From contig NZ_JABFHG010000003.1 of NCBI RefSeq assembly GCF_013112485.1, positions 186,001-250,000 on the forward strand: 64,000 bases of DNA, written 5' to 3'. Numbering within the stretch: the stretch's first letter is position 1; each line of letters starts with the position of its first letter. Made by a program: the position numbers and the translations under genes. Of this stretch, positions 8,795-16,980 are shown in pieces. The notes under the pieces were generated by a model. That model made no database searches. It was given only the letters and a program-made list of their open reading frames with translations, and was not told where the DNA came from. Source of the stretch: Roseicella sp. DB1501 (GTDB lineage: Bacteria; Pseudomonadota; Alphaproteobacteria; Acetobacterales; Acetobacteraceae).

Positions 8795-9613
8795 ATGCAG
8801 CCGGCCCTCGCCCTTGCGCATCTGACCGTGCTCGACCTGCCGCCGCCGGCGGTGCTGCGGGTCGCGGCCGGGGCGGGCTGCGCCGCTGCCGGGCTGCGGC
8901 TGCTGCCGGTGGCCCCCGGCGCCGCTGGCTACCCGCTGCAGGACGATCCGGCCCTGATGCGGGAGACGCTGGCGGCGATGGCAGAGACCGGCGTCGCGGT
9001 CGCCGACCTCGAGATCGTCATGCTGCGGCCGGAGACGGAGATCGCCGGCTTCCTGCCCGTCCTCGAGGCCGGGGCGCGGCTCGGCGCGCGGCATGTGCTG
9101 GTCGCCGGCTACGACCCGGAGCCGGCGCGGCTCGCCGCCAGCTTCGCCGGCTTTTGCCAAGCCGCGGCCGGCTTCGGCCTGACCGCCGACCTGGAGTTCA
9201 TGCCCTGGACCGCGGTGCCGGACCTCGCTGCCGCCATCCGGGTGGTGCGCGAAGCGGCGCAGCCGAATGCCGGCGTGCTGGTCGATGCCCTGCACTTCGA
9301 CCGCTCGCGCAGCCGTGTCGGGGACCTCGCCGCGGTGCCGCGCGGCTGGCTGCATTACTGGCAGCTCTGCGACGCGCCGGCGGCGCATCCGGGCACCACC
9401 GAGGGGCTGCTGCACACGGCGCGGGAGGAACGACTGTTTCCGGGCGAGGGCGGGCTTGCCCTGGCGCCGCTGATCCGCGCCCTGCCGCCGGAGCTGCTGG
9501 TGAGCCTCGAGATCCCGACCGTGACGCTCGCCCGGACCATGGGGCCGGAGGAGCGGGTGCGGCGGGCCGCGGCGGCGGCGCGCCAGGCGATCGCGGCGGC
9601 GCGGCAGGGCTGA
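8795..9613 (+). CDS. Sugar phosphate isomerase/epimerase-like TIM-barrel protein
   Basis: A 272-residue protein of the xylose-isomerase-like TIM-barrel family (AP endonuclease 2 superfamily). Barrel strands end in candidate metal ligands: Glu in TADLEFMPW, Asp and His in VLVDALHFDRS, Asp in WQLCDAP, and Glu in LVSLEIP. Family members isomerise or epimerise small hydroxy-keto acids or sugars. It is the first gene of a co-directional run reaching 15040 and is followed 20 bases later by an SDR, so it is probably part of one catabolic route. Confidence 0.8.
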   Translation: MQPALALAHLTVLDLPPPAVLRVAAGAGCAAAGLRLLPVAPGAAGYPLQDDPALMRETLAAMAETGVAVADLEIVMLRPETEIAGFLPVLEAGARLGARHVLVAGYDPEPARLAASFAGFCQAAAGFGLTADLEFMPWTAVPDLAAAIRVVREAAQPNAGVLVDALHFDRSRSRVGDLAAVPRGWLHYWQLCDAPAAHPGTTEGLLHTAREERLFPGEGGLALAPLIRALPPELLVSLEIPTVTLARTMGPEERVRRAAAAARQAIAAARQG

Positions 9614-9633
9614 ACCGCGAGAGGGAGGCAAGG

Positions 9634-10395
9634 ATGGACGCGTTGAAGGACAAGGTGGCGCTGGTCACCGGCGCCAGCCGGGGGCTCGGCGAGGGCGTGG
9701 CGCGGGCGCTGGCGGCGCGCGGCGTGGCGGTGATGCTGGCGGCGCGCGACGGCGCCGCGGTGGCGGCGGTGGCCGAGGGCATCGCGGCCGAGGGCGACCG
9801 CGCCGCCTCGGCCGCTTGCGACGTCTCGGACTATGCTGCGGTGGAGCGGCTGGTCGCGGCGACGCGGGAGCGCTTCGGCGGGCTGCAGATCCTGGTGAAC
9901 AATGCCGGCGTCATCGAGCCGATCGCCGAGATCGCCACCTCCGACCCCGCCGCCTGGGCCCGCAACATCGAGATCAACCTCACCGGCGCCTACCACGTGG
10001 TGCGGGCGGTGCTGCCGGGGATGCTGGCGGGCGGCGGCGGGACCATCGTCGACGTCTCCTCCGGCGCCGCATACCGGCCGCTCGAGGGCTGGAGCGCCTA
10101 TTGCTCGGGCAAGGCGGGGCTCGCCATGCTCACCCGCGCCATCGCACTGGAGACGGCGGGCCGGGGTGTGCGCGTCTTCGGCTTCTCGCCCGGGACCATC
10201 GACACCGAGATGCAGGTGAAGATCCGCGCCTCGGGCATGAACGTCATCAGCCAGATCCCGCGCGCCGATCTCTCGCCGGTCGAGCATGCGGTGCGCGGCC
10301 TGGTCTATCTCTGCACCGAGGCGGCGGACGACCTGCACGGCACCGATGTCTCGATGCGCGAGGAGGAGTTCCGCCGCCGCATCGGGCTCGGCTGA
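9634..10395 (+). CDS. SDR family NAD(P)-dependent oxidoreductase
   Basis: A 253-residue classical short-chain dehydrogenase. It has the cofactor motif TGASRGLG near residue 13, NNAG near 89, catalytic Ser in DVSSGAAY, and YxxxK in YCSGKAG. The substrate is not predictable. A GGGAGG ribosome-binding site precedes the ATG. By position it oxidises or reduces a hydroxy acid or alcohol of the pathway encoded by the neighbouring genes. Confidence 0.88.
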   Translation: MDALKDKVALVTGASRGLGEGVARALAARGVAVMLAARDGAAVAAVAEGIAAEGDRAASAACDVSDYAAVERLVAATRERFGGLQILVNNAGVIEPIAEIATSDPAAWARNIEINLTGAYHVVRAVLPGMLAGGGGTIVDVSSGAAYRPLEGWSAYCSGKAGLAMLTRAIALETAGRGVRVFGFSPGTIDTEMQVKIRASGMNVISQIPRADLSPVEHAVRGLVYLCTEAADDLHGTDVSMREEEFRRRIGLG

Positions 10396-10466
10396 AGCGG
10401 CCGGGGGCCCGCTCTTGCCAGCGGGCGCCCGGCGCGGGAAGCTTGGCCAAGCCCGAGGGGAAATGC

Positions 10467-11015
10467 ATGCAGCGCGACACGCTGGAATCGGCGCCGGATG
10501 CGGCGGCCGATTGGCCCGACCAGATCTACGACCTGTTGAAGCAGCACGGCATCCGCCAGGTGGCGCTGGTGCCGGATGCCGGCCATGCCCGGCTGATCCG
10601 CCGCTGCCTCGCCGACAACGACATGCAGGTGGTGACGCTGACCACCGAGGAGGAGGGCATCGCCATGCTCTTCGGCGCCTGGCTGGGCGGCGAGAAGGGC
10701 GTGCTGCTGATGCAGAGCTCGGGCGTCGGCAATTGCATCAACATGCTCTCGGTGCCGATCGCCCACCGCACGCCCTGCCCGATGATCGTGACCATGCGGG
10801 GCGAGTTCGGCGAGTTCAACCCGTTCCAGGTGCCGATGGGCAACGCGACCGGCGCGGTGCTGGAGGCGATGGGCACGCTGGTGAAGCGCGCCGACACGCC
10901 GGCCGACATCGCCCCCACCGTGGATGCGACGCTGCGCCTCGCCTTCAACACCTTCCGCCCGACCGCCACGCTGATCGGCCAGCGCGTCATCGGCGCCAAG
11001 ACCTTCGGCAAGTAG
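10467..11015 (+). CDS. ThDP decarboxylase, Pyr-domain subunit (sulfopyruvate/phosphonopyruvate decarboxylase alpha-like)
   Basis: A 182-residue subunit corresponding to the N-terminal PYR domain of thiamine-diphosphate decarboxylases. The activating glutamate sits in LTTEEEGIAM, and the LMQSSGVGNCINML and MRGEFGEFNP segments match ComD-type alpha subunits. ComD/ComE split enzymes decarboxylate sulfopyruvate. The next gene supplies the ThDP-binding half. Two overlapping ATGs exist; the one at 10467 is in frame and is preceded by GAGGGG. Substrate assignment (sulfopyruvate, phosphonopyruvate or another 2-oxo acid) is uncertain. Confidence 0.8.
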   Translation: MQRDTLESAPDAAADWPDQIYDLLKQHGIRQVALVPDAGHARLIRRCLADNDMQVVTLTTEEEGIAMLFGAWLGGEKGVLLMQSSGVGNCINMLSVPIAHRTPCPMIVTMRGEFGEFNPFQVPMGNATGAVLEAMGTLVKRADTPADIAPTVDATLRLAFNTFRPTATLIGQRVIGAKTFGK

Positions 11016-11025
11016 GGGGCGAGCG

Positions 11026-11643
11026 ATGAGCCTCGATGCGATCGAACTCGGCAAGAGCGGCCGGCTGGAGCGGCGTTCCGTGGTGCGGGCGCTGCTCGCC
11101 GAGCGCGGCGACATGCTGGCGATCGGCGGCCTTGGCGCGCCGGCCTGGGACATCACCGCCGCCGGCGACAGCCCGCTGAACCTGCCGCTCTGGGGCGGCA
11201 TGGGGGGCGCGGCGATGATGGGCCTCGGCCTGGCGCTGGCGCAGCCCTCGCGCCGGGTGCTGGTCATCACCGGCGACGGCGAGATGCTGATGGGCATCGG
11301 CAGCCTCGCCACCATCGCCACCAAGCAGCCGCGCAACCTCTCGGTCGTCGTGCTCGACAACGAGCATTACGGCGAGACCGGCATGCAGGAGACGGCGACG
11401 CGTCACGGCGTCGACCTCGCCGGCATGGCCCGGGCGGCCGGCATTACCGACGCCCGGCGGGTGGACAAGCCGGACGAGGTGCTGGCGCTGCGCGACGCCA
11501 TCCGCGGCGGCGCCGGGCCGCTCTTCGCCCAGGTGAAGATCGACGACGCCTCCCTGCCGCTGGTGCTGCCGCCGCGCGAGGCCTCGATCCTGCAGGCGCG
11601 GATGCGCGAGGCCATCCTCGGCCCGGCGGCGCATCTGCAATGA
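11026..11643 (+). CDS. ThDP decarboxylase, PP-domain subunit (sulfopyruvate decarboxylase beta-like)
   Basis: A 205-residue subunit with the ThDP-binding motif GDGEMLMGIG about 85 residues in, closing at LDNEHYGETG (GDG-X25-30-N). It lacks a PYR domain of its own and needs the upstream gene for a full active site, as in ComDE. The GGIGGLGAPAWD and WGGMGGAAMMGLGLA segments match the beta subunit. It ends with an ATGA overlap with the Bug protein gene, so solute capture and decarboxylation are cotranslated. Confidence 0.82.
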   Translation: MSLDAIELGKSGRLERRSVVRALLAERGDMLAIGGLGAPAWDITAAGDSPLNLPLWGGMGGAAMMGLGLALAQPSRRVLVITGDGEMLMGIGSLATIATKQPRNLSVVVLDNEHYGETGMQETATRHGVDLAGMARAAGITDARRVDKPDEVLALRDAIRGGAGPLFAQVKIDDASLPLVLPPREASILQARMREAILGPAAHLQ

Positions 11644-12605
11644 GGCGCCGTGCGCTGCTGCTGGCCGGGCTCGCCGTGCCGGCGGCGGCGCGCGCCCAGG
11701 CGCCCGCCTGGGCGCCGGAGCGGCCGGTCCGCCTGCTAGTCGGCTTCGCCGCCGGCGGCAGCAGCGACGTCACCGCCCGGCTGGTGGCGCAGGCGCTCTC
11801 CGACCGGCTCGGCCAGCCGGTGCTGGTCGAGAACCGCCCCGGCGCGGCCGGCAACATCTCGGCCGAGGCGGCGGCACGGGCGACGCCCGACGGGCATACG
11901 CTGCTCTTCGGCGTCAGCAGCACGCTGGCCGCGAACCGCGCCCTCTACCGCAGCCTGCCCTTCGACACGCTGCAGGACTTCGCCCCGGTCTCGCAGGTCG
12001 CCTTCATCCCGAACCTGATCGTGGTGCATCCCGGCCTGCCGGTGCGCAGCATCCCGGAGCTGATCGCCTATGCGAAGGCGCATCCCGGGCAGGTCTTCTA
12101 CGGCAGCGCCGGCGCCGGCACCTCGCTGCACCTGGCGGCGGCGAGCTTCGCCGCGCGGGCGGGCATCACGCTGGTGCACGTGCCCTATCGCGGCGGCGCG
12201 CCGGCGGCGACCGACCTGATCGCCGGCAAGATCCAGATGATCGCCTCCCCCATGGTCGAGGTGATCGGCGCGGTGCGGGCGGGCGAGCTGCGGCCGCTGG
12301 CGGTGACGACCGCCCGCCGCTCGCCGCTGCTGCCCGAGGTGCCGGCGCTCGCCGAGACGCTGCCGGGCTTCGAGATCCCGCTCTGGAACGGCATCCTCGC
12401 GCCGGCCGGAACGCCCCCCGCCGCCGTCGCCCGGCTCTCCGCCGAGACCAACGCCGCCTTGCGGAGCGAGGCGCTGCGGGCGCGGCTGGCCGAGCAGGGC
12501 AGCGAGCCGGCGCCGAGCACGCCGGAGCAATTCGCCAGCTTCATCCGCGCCGAGATCCCGCGCTGGGCGGAGATCGTCCGCCTTTCCGGCGCCACCGCCG
12601 ACTGA
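11640..12605 (+). CDS. Bug-family (TctC) periplasmic solute-binding protein
   Basis: A 321-residue exported binding protein of the tripartite tricarboxylate transporter class. It has a short signal peptide ending ARA-Q, then the family opening WAPERPVRLLVGFAAGG, and the PGAAGNI and VPYRGGAPAATDLIAGKIQ segments of TctC/Bug proteins. No TctA or TctB membrane gene is nearby, so it is an orphan binding protein, common in Acetobacteraceae and Burkholderiales. It presumably captures the carboxylate processed by the adjacent enzymes. Confidence 0.9.
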   Translation: MRRRALLLAGLAVPAAARAQAPAWAPERPVRLLVGFAAGGSSDVTARLVAQALSDRLGQPVLVENRPGAAGNISAEAAARATPDGHTLLFGVSSTLAANRALYRSLPFDTLQDFAPVSQVAFIPNLIVVHPGLPVRSIPELIAYAKAHPGQVFYGSAGAGTSLHLAAASFAARAGITLVHVPYRGGAPAATDLIAGKIQMIASPMVEVIGAVRAGELRPLAVTTARRSPLLPEVPALAETLPGFEIPLWNGILAPAGTPPAAVARLSAETNAALRSEALRARLAEQGSEPAPSTPEQFASFIRAEIPRWAEIVRLSGATAD

Positions 12606-12621
12606 ACCGAGGACCCATCGC

Positions 12622-13596
12622 ATGCCCCATGTCGTCTGCCTCCGCTCCGTCCATGAGGAGGCGCTGGCGATGCTGCGGAACGCCCCCGGCGTCACCCTCG
12701 AGGTACTCGACCCGGTGAACGAGCAGACCATCGCCGCCGCCGTGCCCAAGGCCGATGCGGTGATCGTGCGCGCGACGCCGATCAACCGCGACTTCCTGAA
12801 GCACGCGCCGAACCTGCGCATCGTCGCCCGGCACGGCGTCGGCTACGACGCGGTCGACGTGCCGGCGCTGACCGAGCGCGGCATCCCGCTGACCGTGACG
12901 CCGGATGCCAATGCCGTCTCGGTCGCCGAGCATGCGATGATGCTGATGCTGAACATCGCCCGCGGCACGGCGCAGTACGATGCCAAGGTGCGGGCGCTGA
13001 CCTGGATCACCCCGCCGGTGCCGACCACCTTCGACCTCGCCGGCCGCACCGTGCTGGTGATGGGCTTCGGCCGCATCGGCGGCCGCGTCGCCCGGCTCTG
13101 CGCCGCCTTCGGCATGAACGTCCTGGTGCGCGACCCCTATGTGGCGCAGAACACCATCAAGGGCGCCGGCTTCACCCCGGTGAAGGACCTGCAGGCCGGC
13201 CTCACCGCGGCCGACATCGTCACCATCCACCTCCCCAGCAATGCCGAGACGCGGGGGCTGGTGAATGGCGAGTTCATCGCCGCCATGAAGCCCGGCGCGG
13301 TGCTGATCAACACCGCCCGCGGCACGCTGGTCGAGGAGAAGCCGCTGGCCGCCGCGCTGGCGAACGGCCATCTGGCGGCCGCCGGGCTCGACGTCTTCTG
13401 GGACGAGCCGGCGCGGGCGGAGAACCCGCTGCTGAAGCTGCCGAACGTGGTGCTGACGCCGCATTCCGCGGCCGCCACCGAGCAGTCCTTCCGCCGCATG
13501 GGCCTGTCCTGCGCCGAGAGCATCCTCGCCTGCTTCGAGAACCGGCTGGACGAGGATGTGGTGATCAACAAGGAGGTGCTGCGCGGCAACGCGTAG
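12622..13596 (+). CDS. D-2-hydroxyacid dehydrogenase
   Basis: A 324-residue D-isomer-specific 2-hydroxyacid dehydrogenase (SerA/phosphoglycerate dehydrogenase-like). The Rossmann motif is in VMGFGRIGGRVARL. The catalytic Arg is in INTARGTLV, the Glu in DVFWDEPAR and the His in TPHSAAAT. It interconverts a 2-oxo acid and a D-2-hydroxy acid with NAD(P)H. Next to a 2-oxo-acid decarboxylase and a carboxylate-binding protein, it may feed that decarboxylase. Confidence 0.9.
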   Translation: MPHVVCLRSVHEEALAMLRNAPGVTLEVLDPVNEQTIAAAVPKADAVIVRATPINRDFLKHAPNLRIVARHGVGYDAVDVPALTERGIPLTVTPDANAVSVAEHAMMLMLNIARGTAQYDAKVRALTWITPPVPTTFDLAGRTVLVMGFGRIGGRVARLCAAFGMNVLVRDPYVAQNTIKGAGFTPVKDLQAGLTAADIVTIHLPSNAETRGLVNGEFIAAMKPGAVLINTARGTLVEEKPLAAALANGHLAAAGLDVFWDEPARAENPLLKLPNVVLTPHSAAATEQSFRRMGLSCAESILACFENRLDEDVVINKEVLRGNA

Positions 13597-13601
13597 CGCC
13601 G

Positions 13602-13650
13602 GGAGCGGATCGCCGCAGGGTGGCATCGCCTGAAGGCGTGAATCCGCTCC
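13602..13650. repeat. Inverted repeat in intergenic gap
   Basis: Nine-base arms GGAGCGGAT (13602-13610) and ATCCGCTCC (13642-13650) flank a smaller hairpin, CGCC-TGAA-GGCG. It starts six bases after the hydroxyacid dehydrogenase stop and sits before the MmgE/PrpD ribosome-binding site. It may be a transcription attenuator or a dispersed intergenic palindrome. No U-tract follows. Confidence 0.45.
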
Positions 13651-13675
13651 GGAGGGCAACCAAGGGAGAAGCGCC

Positions 13676-15040
13676 ATGGCCGACAACCCGCTCCTGATCC
13701 TGGCCGAGCATGCCGCCTCCTGGCGGAGCCGGCCGCTGCCCGAGGCGGTTGCCCGCCATGCCCGCCGCGCCCTCGTCGACTGGTTCGCGGCGCTGCTGCC
13801 CGGCCTCGGCAAGCCGCCAGCGACGCTGCTCGCCGCGGCGCTGGCCGCCGAGCGGGGGCCGGGTCGCTCCATCTGCTACGTGGATGGGCAACCCTCGCCG
13901 CTGCGCCATGCCGCGCTGCTGAACGCGACGGCGAGCCACACGGTCGAGTTCGACGACATCTTCCGCGATGCCGGCTACCATCCCGGCTGCCCCACCATCG
14001 CCCCCGCGCTCGCCGCCGTGCAGCAGCAGGGCGGCACGATGGAGGACCTGCTGCGCGCCATCATCGCCGGCTACGAGGTCTCCTGCCGCATCGGCATGGC
14101 GGTGCAGCCAAGCCATTACAAGAACTGGCACACCACCGGCACGGTCGGCACCTTCGGCGCCGCCGTCGCCACCGCCGTCGCGCTCGGCTGCGATGCGGAG
14201 CGGATCGCGCATGCCATCGCCACGGCGGCCACCTTCGCCGGCGGGCTGCAGCAGGCCTTCCTCTCGGAGTCCATGTCGAAGCCGCTGCATCCCGGCCATG
14301 CCGCCGATGCCGGGGCGCTGGCGGCGATCGGCGCCGCGGCGGGCGTCACCGGGGCGCTGGATGCGCTGCACGGGCCGAAGGGCTTCGCCGCCGCCACCAG
14401 CGAGGATACCGGCAAGTGGGACCGGGCGCTGGCCGATCTCGGCAGCCGCGTCTGCATCACCGAGATGACCTTCAAGAACCATGGCTGCTGCGGCCATATC
14501 TTCGCCGCGCTCGACGCCATGCGGGAGCTGCAGCGCGAGCACGGCTTCACGGCCGGCGACGTCGCCGCGGTGCATGTCGGCGGCTACGGCCCGACCAAGA
14601 GCATCTGCGACCGGCCGGAGGCGGCGACCGAGCAGGAGGCGCGCTTCTCCGTCCAGTACACCATGGGGGCGCTGCTGGTGCTCGGCGGCGTGCGCATCGC
14701 CGCCTTCACGCCGGAGAACCTGGCGAACCCGGCGATCCGCGCCATCATGCCGAAGGTGACGGTGACGCTGGACCCCGAGCTGGCCGATGCCTATCCGGCG
14801 AAGCGGGCGGCGAAGCTGCGGGTCACCCTGGCCGATGGGCGCGTGCTCGATCGCTACCAGCCGACCCGCAAGGGCGATCCCGACGCGCCGCTCTCGGATG
14901 CCGAGCTGTCGGAGAAGTTCCGCGAGCTCTGCGACCCGGTGATCGGCGCCGATGCGGCCGCGGCGCTGCTCGAGGCGCTGTGGCAGGGCGCGGCCGCACC
15001 CGGCGCCCTGCCGGGGCGGCTCCGCCAAGCGGCGGAATAG
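13676..15040 (+). CDS. MmgE/PrpD family protein
   Basis: A 454-residue protein of the 2-methylcitrate dehydratase/immune-responsive gene 1 superfamily. Conserved features include NATASHTVEFDD near 84, YEVSCRIG, HTTGTVGTFGAA, SMSKPLHPGHAA and FKNHGCCGH. Members dehydrate, isomerise or decarboxylate tri- and dicarboxylic acids. Paralogues next to Bug and TRAP binding proteins are frequent and mostly uncharacterised. The ATG has a strong AAGGGAGAA site. It is the last plus-strand gene of the cluster. Confidence 0.88.
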   Translation: MADNPLLILAEHAASWRSRPLPEAVARHARRALVDWFAALLPGLGKPPATLLAAALAAERGPGRSICYVDGQPSPLRHAALLNATASHTVEFDDIFRDAGYHPGCPTIAPALAAVQQQGGTMEDLLRAIIAGYEVSCRIGMAVQPSHYKNWHTTGTVGTFGAAVATAVALGCDAERIAHAIATAATFAGGLQQAFLSESMSKPLHPGHAADAGALAAIGAAAGVTGALDALHGPKGFAAATSEDTGKWDRALADLGSRVCITEMTFKNHGCCGHIFAALDAMRELQREHGFTAGDVAAVHVGGYGPTKSICDRPEAATEQEARFSVQYTMGALLVLGGVRIAAFTPENLANPAIRAIMPKVTVTLDPELADAYPAKRAAKLRVTLADGRVLDRYQPTRKGDPDAPLSDAELSEKFRELCDPVIGADAAAALLEALWQGAAAPGALPGRLRQAAE

Positions 15041-15074
15041 GGCGCCGGCGCCCCGTTCCGCCCCTGCCGCCGCG

Positions 15075-16151
15075 CTATTTCGGCGCGGTGGCGACGGCCT
15101 GGAAATTGGCCAGCGAATCCTCGGCGACGCGGAACCACTGGATCTGCTCGACCCGGAAGGCGTCCCAATGCGCGTGGATCTTCTTGAAGCGCGCATTCTG
15201 CTCGCCGATTTCGGCATAGAGCTCCTGCGCCGCCTTGTAGAGCGCGTTCATCACCTCGCGCGGATAGGGTTTGAGCACGGTGCCGCCCGCGACCAGGCGG
15301 CGCAGCGCCGGCGGGTTCGCCACGTCGTATTTCGCCGCCGTCGCGTGGTAGGCCTCGGCGCAGGCCGTCTCCAGCATCGCCTTGTAGGCGTTTGGCAGCG
15401 CTTCCCAGGCCTTCAGGTTGACCAGGAAGTCGGTATTCGGCCCGGCCTCCTGGAAGCCGGGGAAGTAGTAGTATTTCGCCACCCGGCCGAAGCCGAGCTT
15501 CTCGTCGTCATAGGGGCCGATATATTCGGCGCCGTCGATGACGCCGCGCTCCAGCGCCGGATAGATGTCGGTGGGCGCGATCTGCTGCGGCACCACGCCG
15601 AGCTTCTGCATCACGCTGCCGCCCAGGCCGGCGATGCGGAATTTCAGCCCCTTCATGTCGTCGAGGCCCTTCAGCTCCCGCTTCGACCAGCCGCCCATCT
15701 GGGCGCCGGTGCAGCCAGCTGGGATCTGCCAGATATTCGCCTCGGCGAAGACGTCCTTCAGCTGCTCGCGGCCGCCGGCATAGTTCAGCCAGGCGAAATT
15801 GCCGCGGCTGTTCATGCCGAAGGGCAGGGTGGAGCCGAAGGCGAAGCTCGGATCCTTGCCGAAGTAAAAGAGCGAGGAGGTGAAGCCGCATTCCACCGAG
15901 CCCTGGCCGACGGCGTCGAGGATCTGCAGCGCCGGCACCACCTCGCCCGGGCCGGAGACGGTGATCTCGAAGGCGCCCTCCGACATGTCCCGCACCCGCC
16001 GCGCCACGATCTCGGCCGCGCCGTAGAGCGTATCCAGGGTGCGGGGGAAGCTGTTCGGGCAGCGCCAGCGCAGGCGCGGCTGCGCTGCGGCAAGGCGGGG
16101 GGCGGCGAGGGCAACACCGGCCGTGCCGGCGACGAGGTGGCGTCGGTTCAT
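15075..16151 (-). CDS. TRAP transporter substrate-binding protein (DctP-like)
   Basis: A 358-residue periplasmic binding protein with a twin-arginine-like N-terminus, MNRRHLVAG, and a signal peptide ending AAA. The family signature is in DIYPALERGVIDGAEYIGPYDDEKLG. It resembles the TakP/mannitol or 2-oxo-acid branch of DctP proteins. The start at 16151 gives a clean signal peptide. No DctQ or DctM membrane genes are nearby. It faces a clear paralogue at 16981-18069 across the DUF1275 gene. Confidence 0.88.
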   Translation of the reverse strand: MNRRHLVAGTAGVALAAPRLAAAQPRLRWRCPNSFPRTLDTLYGAAEIVARRVRDMSEGAFEITVSGPGEVVPALQILDAVGQGSVECGFTSSLFYFGKDPSFAFGSTLPFGMNSRGNFAWLNYAGGREQLKDVFAEANIWQIPAGCTGAQMGGWSKRELKGLDDMKGLKFRIAGLGGSVMQKLGVVPQQIAPTDIYPALERGVIDGAEYIGPYDDEKLGFGRVAKYYYFPGFQEAGPNTDFLVNLKAWEALPNAYKAMLETACAEAYHATAAKYDVANPPALRRLVAGGTVLKPYPREVMNALYKAAQELYAEIGEQNARFKKIHAHWDAFRVEQIQWFRVAEDSLANFQAVATAPK

Positions 16152-16245
16152 GATTCGGATGTTTCTCCCAGTCGCGCATCGCGGCGCCTTGCCGGAAGCC
16201 TGCCGGCAGACGGTCGCCACGGCAATAGGCCCGCGACCGGAACGC

Positions 16246-16950
16246 TCAGCCGCGCAGCGCCGCCAGCGCGGCGAGCATGGCCGCCAGCAGCGCCGCGCTC
16301 GCCGGCACGGCCAGCGCCGCATCGCCCCAGCGGGTCTGCAACGCCCCGCCGAGCAGCGCCCCGGCCACCATCGCGCCCCAGCAGGCGGCCTGCTGCACCC
16401 AGGCGCCGTGCCGGGCGCGGCCGAGCAGGCCCAGCACCAACCCCTCCATGGCGCGGGAGAGGGCGCCGGTGACGAAGGTGATGCCGCCGACCCCGGGGAG
16501 CGCGGTGTTCAGCATCCCCATGGCCGGCACCATGGTCCAGGCGGCGCGCGGCAGCTCCCAACCGCCGCCGGGCGGCGCCAGCAGCGCGGCGGCGAGCAGC
16601 AGGGTGACGGCGGCGAGCACCACGGTGCTGCGCCAGCGCCCGGCGGCCGTGCCCAGCACCGCGCCGAGCAGCGCCCCGGCGGCGAACAGCCCGACCACCA
16701 TGCCAAGGGCGGCGGCGCGCGCATGGTCGCCCTCGGCCGCGGCGATGCCGAGCATGGTGCTGGTGCCGCTGATGAAGCTGACGAAAAGCTGGTCGAAGCG
16801 CAGCCAGCCGATGGCATCGACGCAGCCGGCGAGCGCGACCAGCGGCACCGCGGCCCAGGGGGAGACGGGGCGGATGGCCGGGCGCGGCGCGGCGTTCCGG
16901 GGGGCGGGGGAGGGGGACGCAACGGGCTTTTCGTTCGGGGACAATCGCAT
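16246..16950 (-). CDS. DUF1275 (YoaK) membrane protein
   Basis: A 234-residue protein with about six transmembrane helices. The opening ALAGCVDAIGWLRF and FVSFISGTSTMLG motif is diagnostic of DUF1275. The biochemical role is unknown. It is divergent from the second TRAP binding protein with only 30 bases between start codons, so the two promoters must overlap. Confidence 0.85.
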   Translation of the reverse strand: MRLSPNEKPVASPSPAPRNAAPRPAIRPVSPWAAVPLVALAGCVDAIGWLRFDQLFVSFISGTSTMLGIAAAEGDHARAAALGMVVGLFAAGALLGAVLGTAAGRWRSTVVLAAVTLLLAAALLAPPGGGWELPRAAWTMVPAMGMLNTALPGVGGITFVTGALSRAMEGLVLGLLGRARHGAWVQQAACWGAMVAGALLGGALQTRWGDAALAVPASAALLAAMLAALAALRG

Positions 16951-16980
16951 TACACCGCCGTTCCTTCCGGGAGATCCGCC

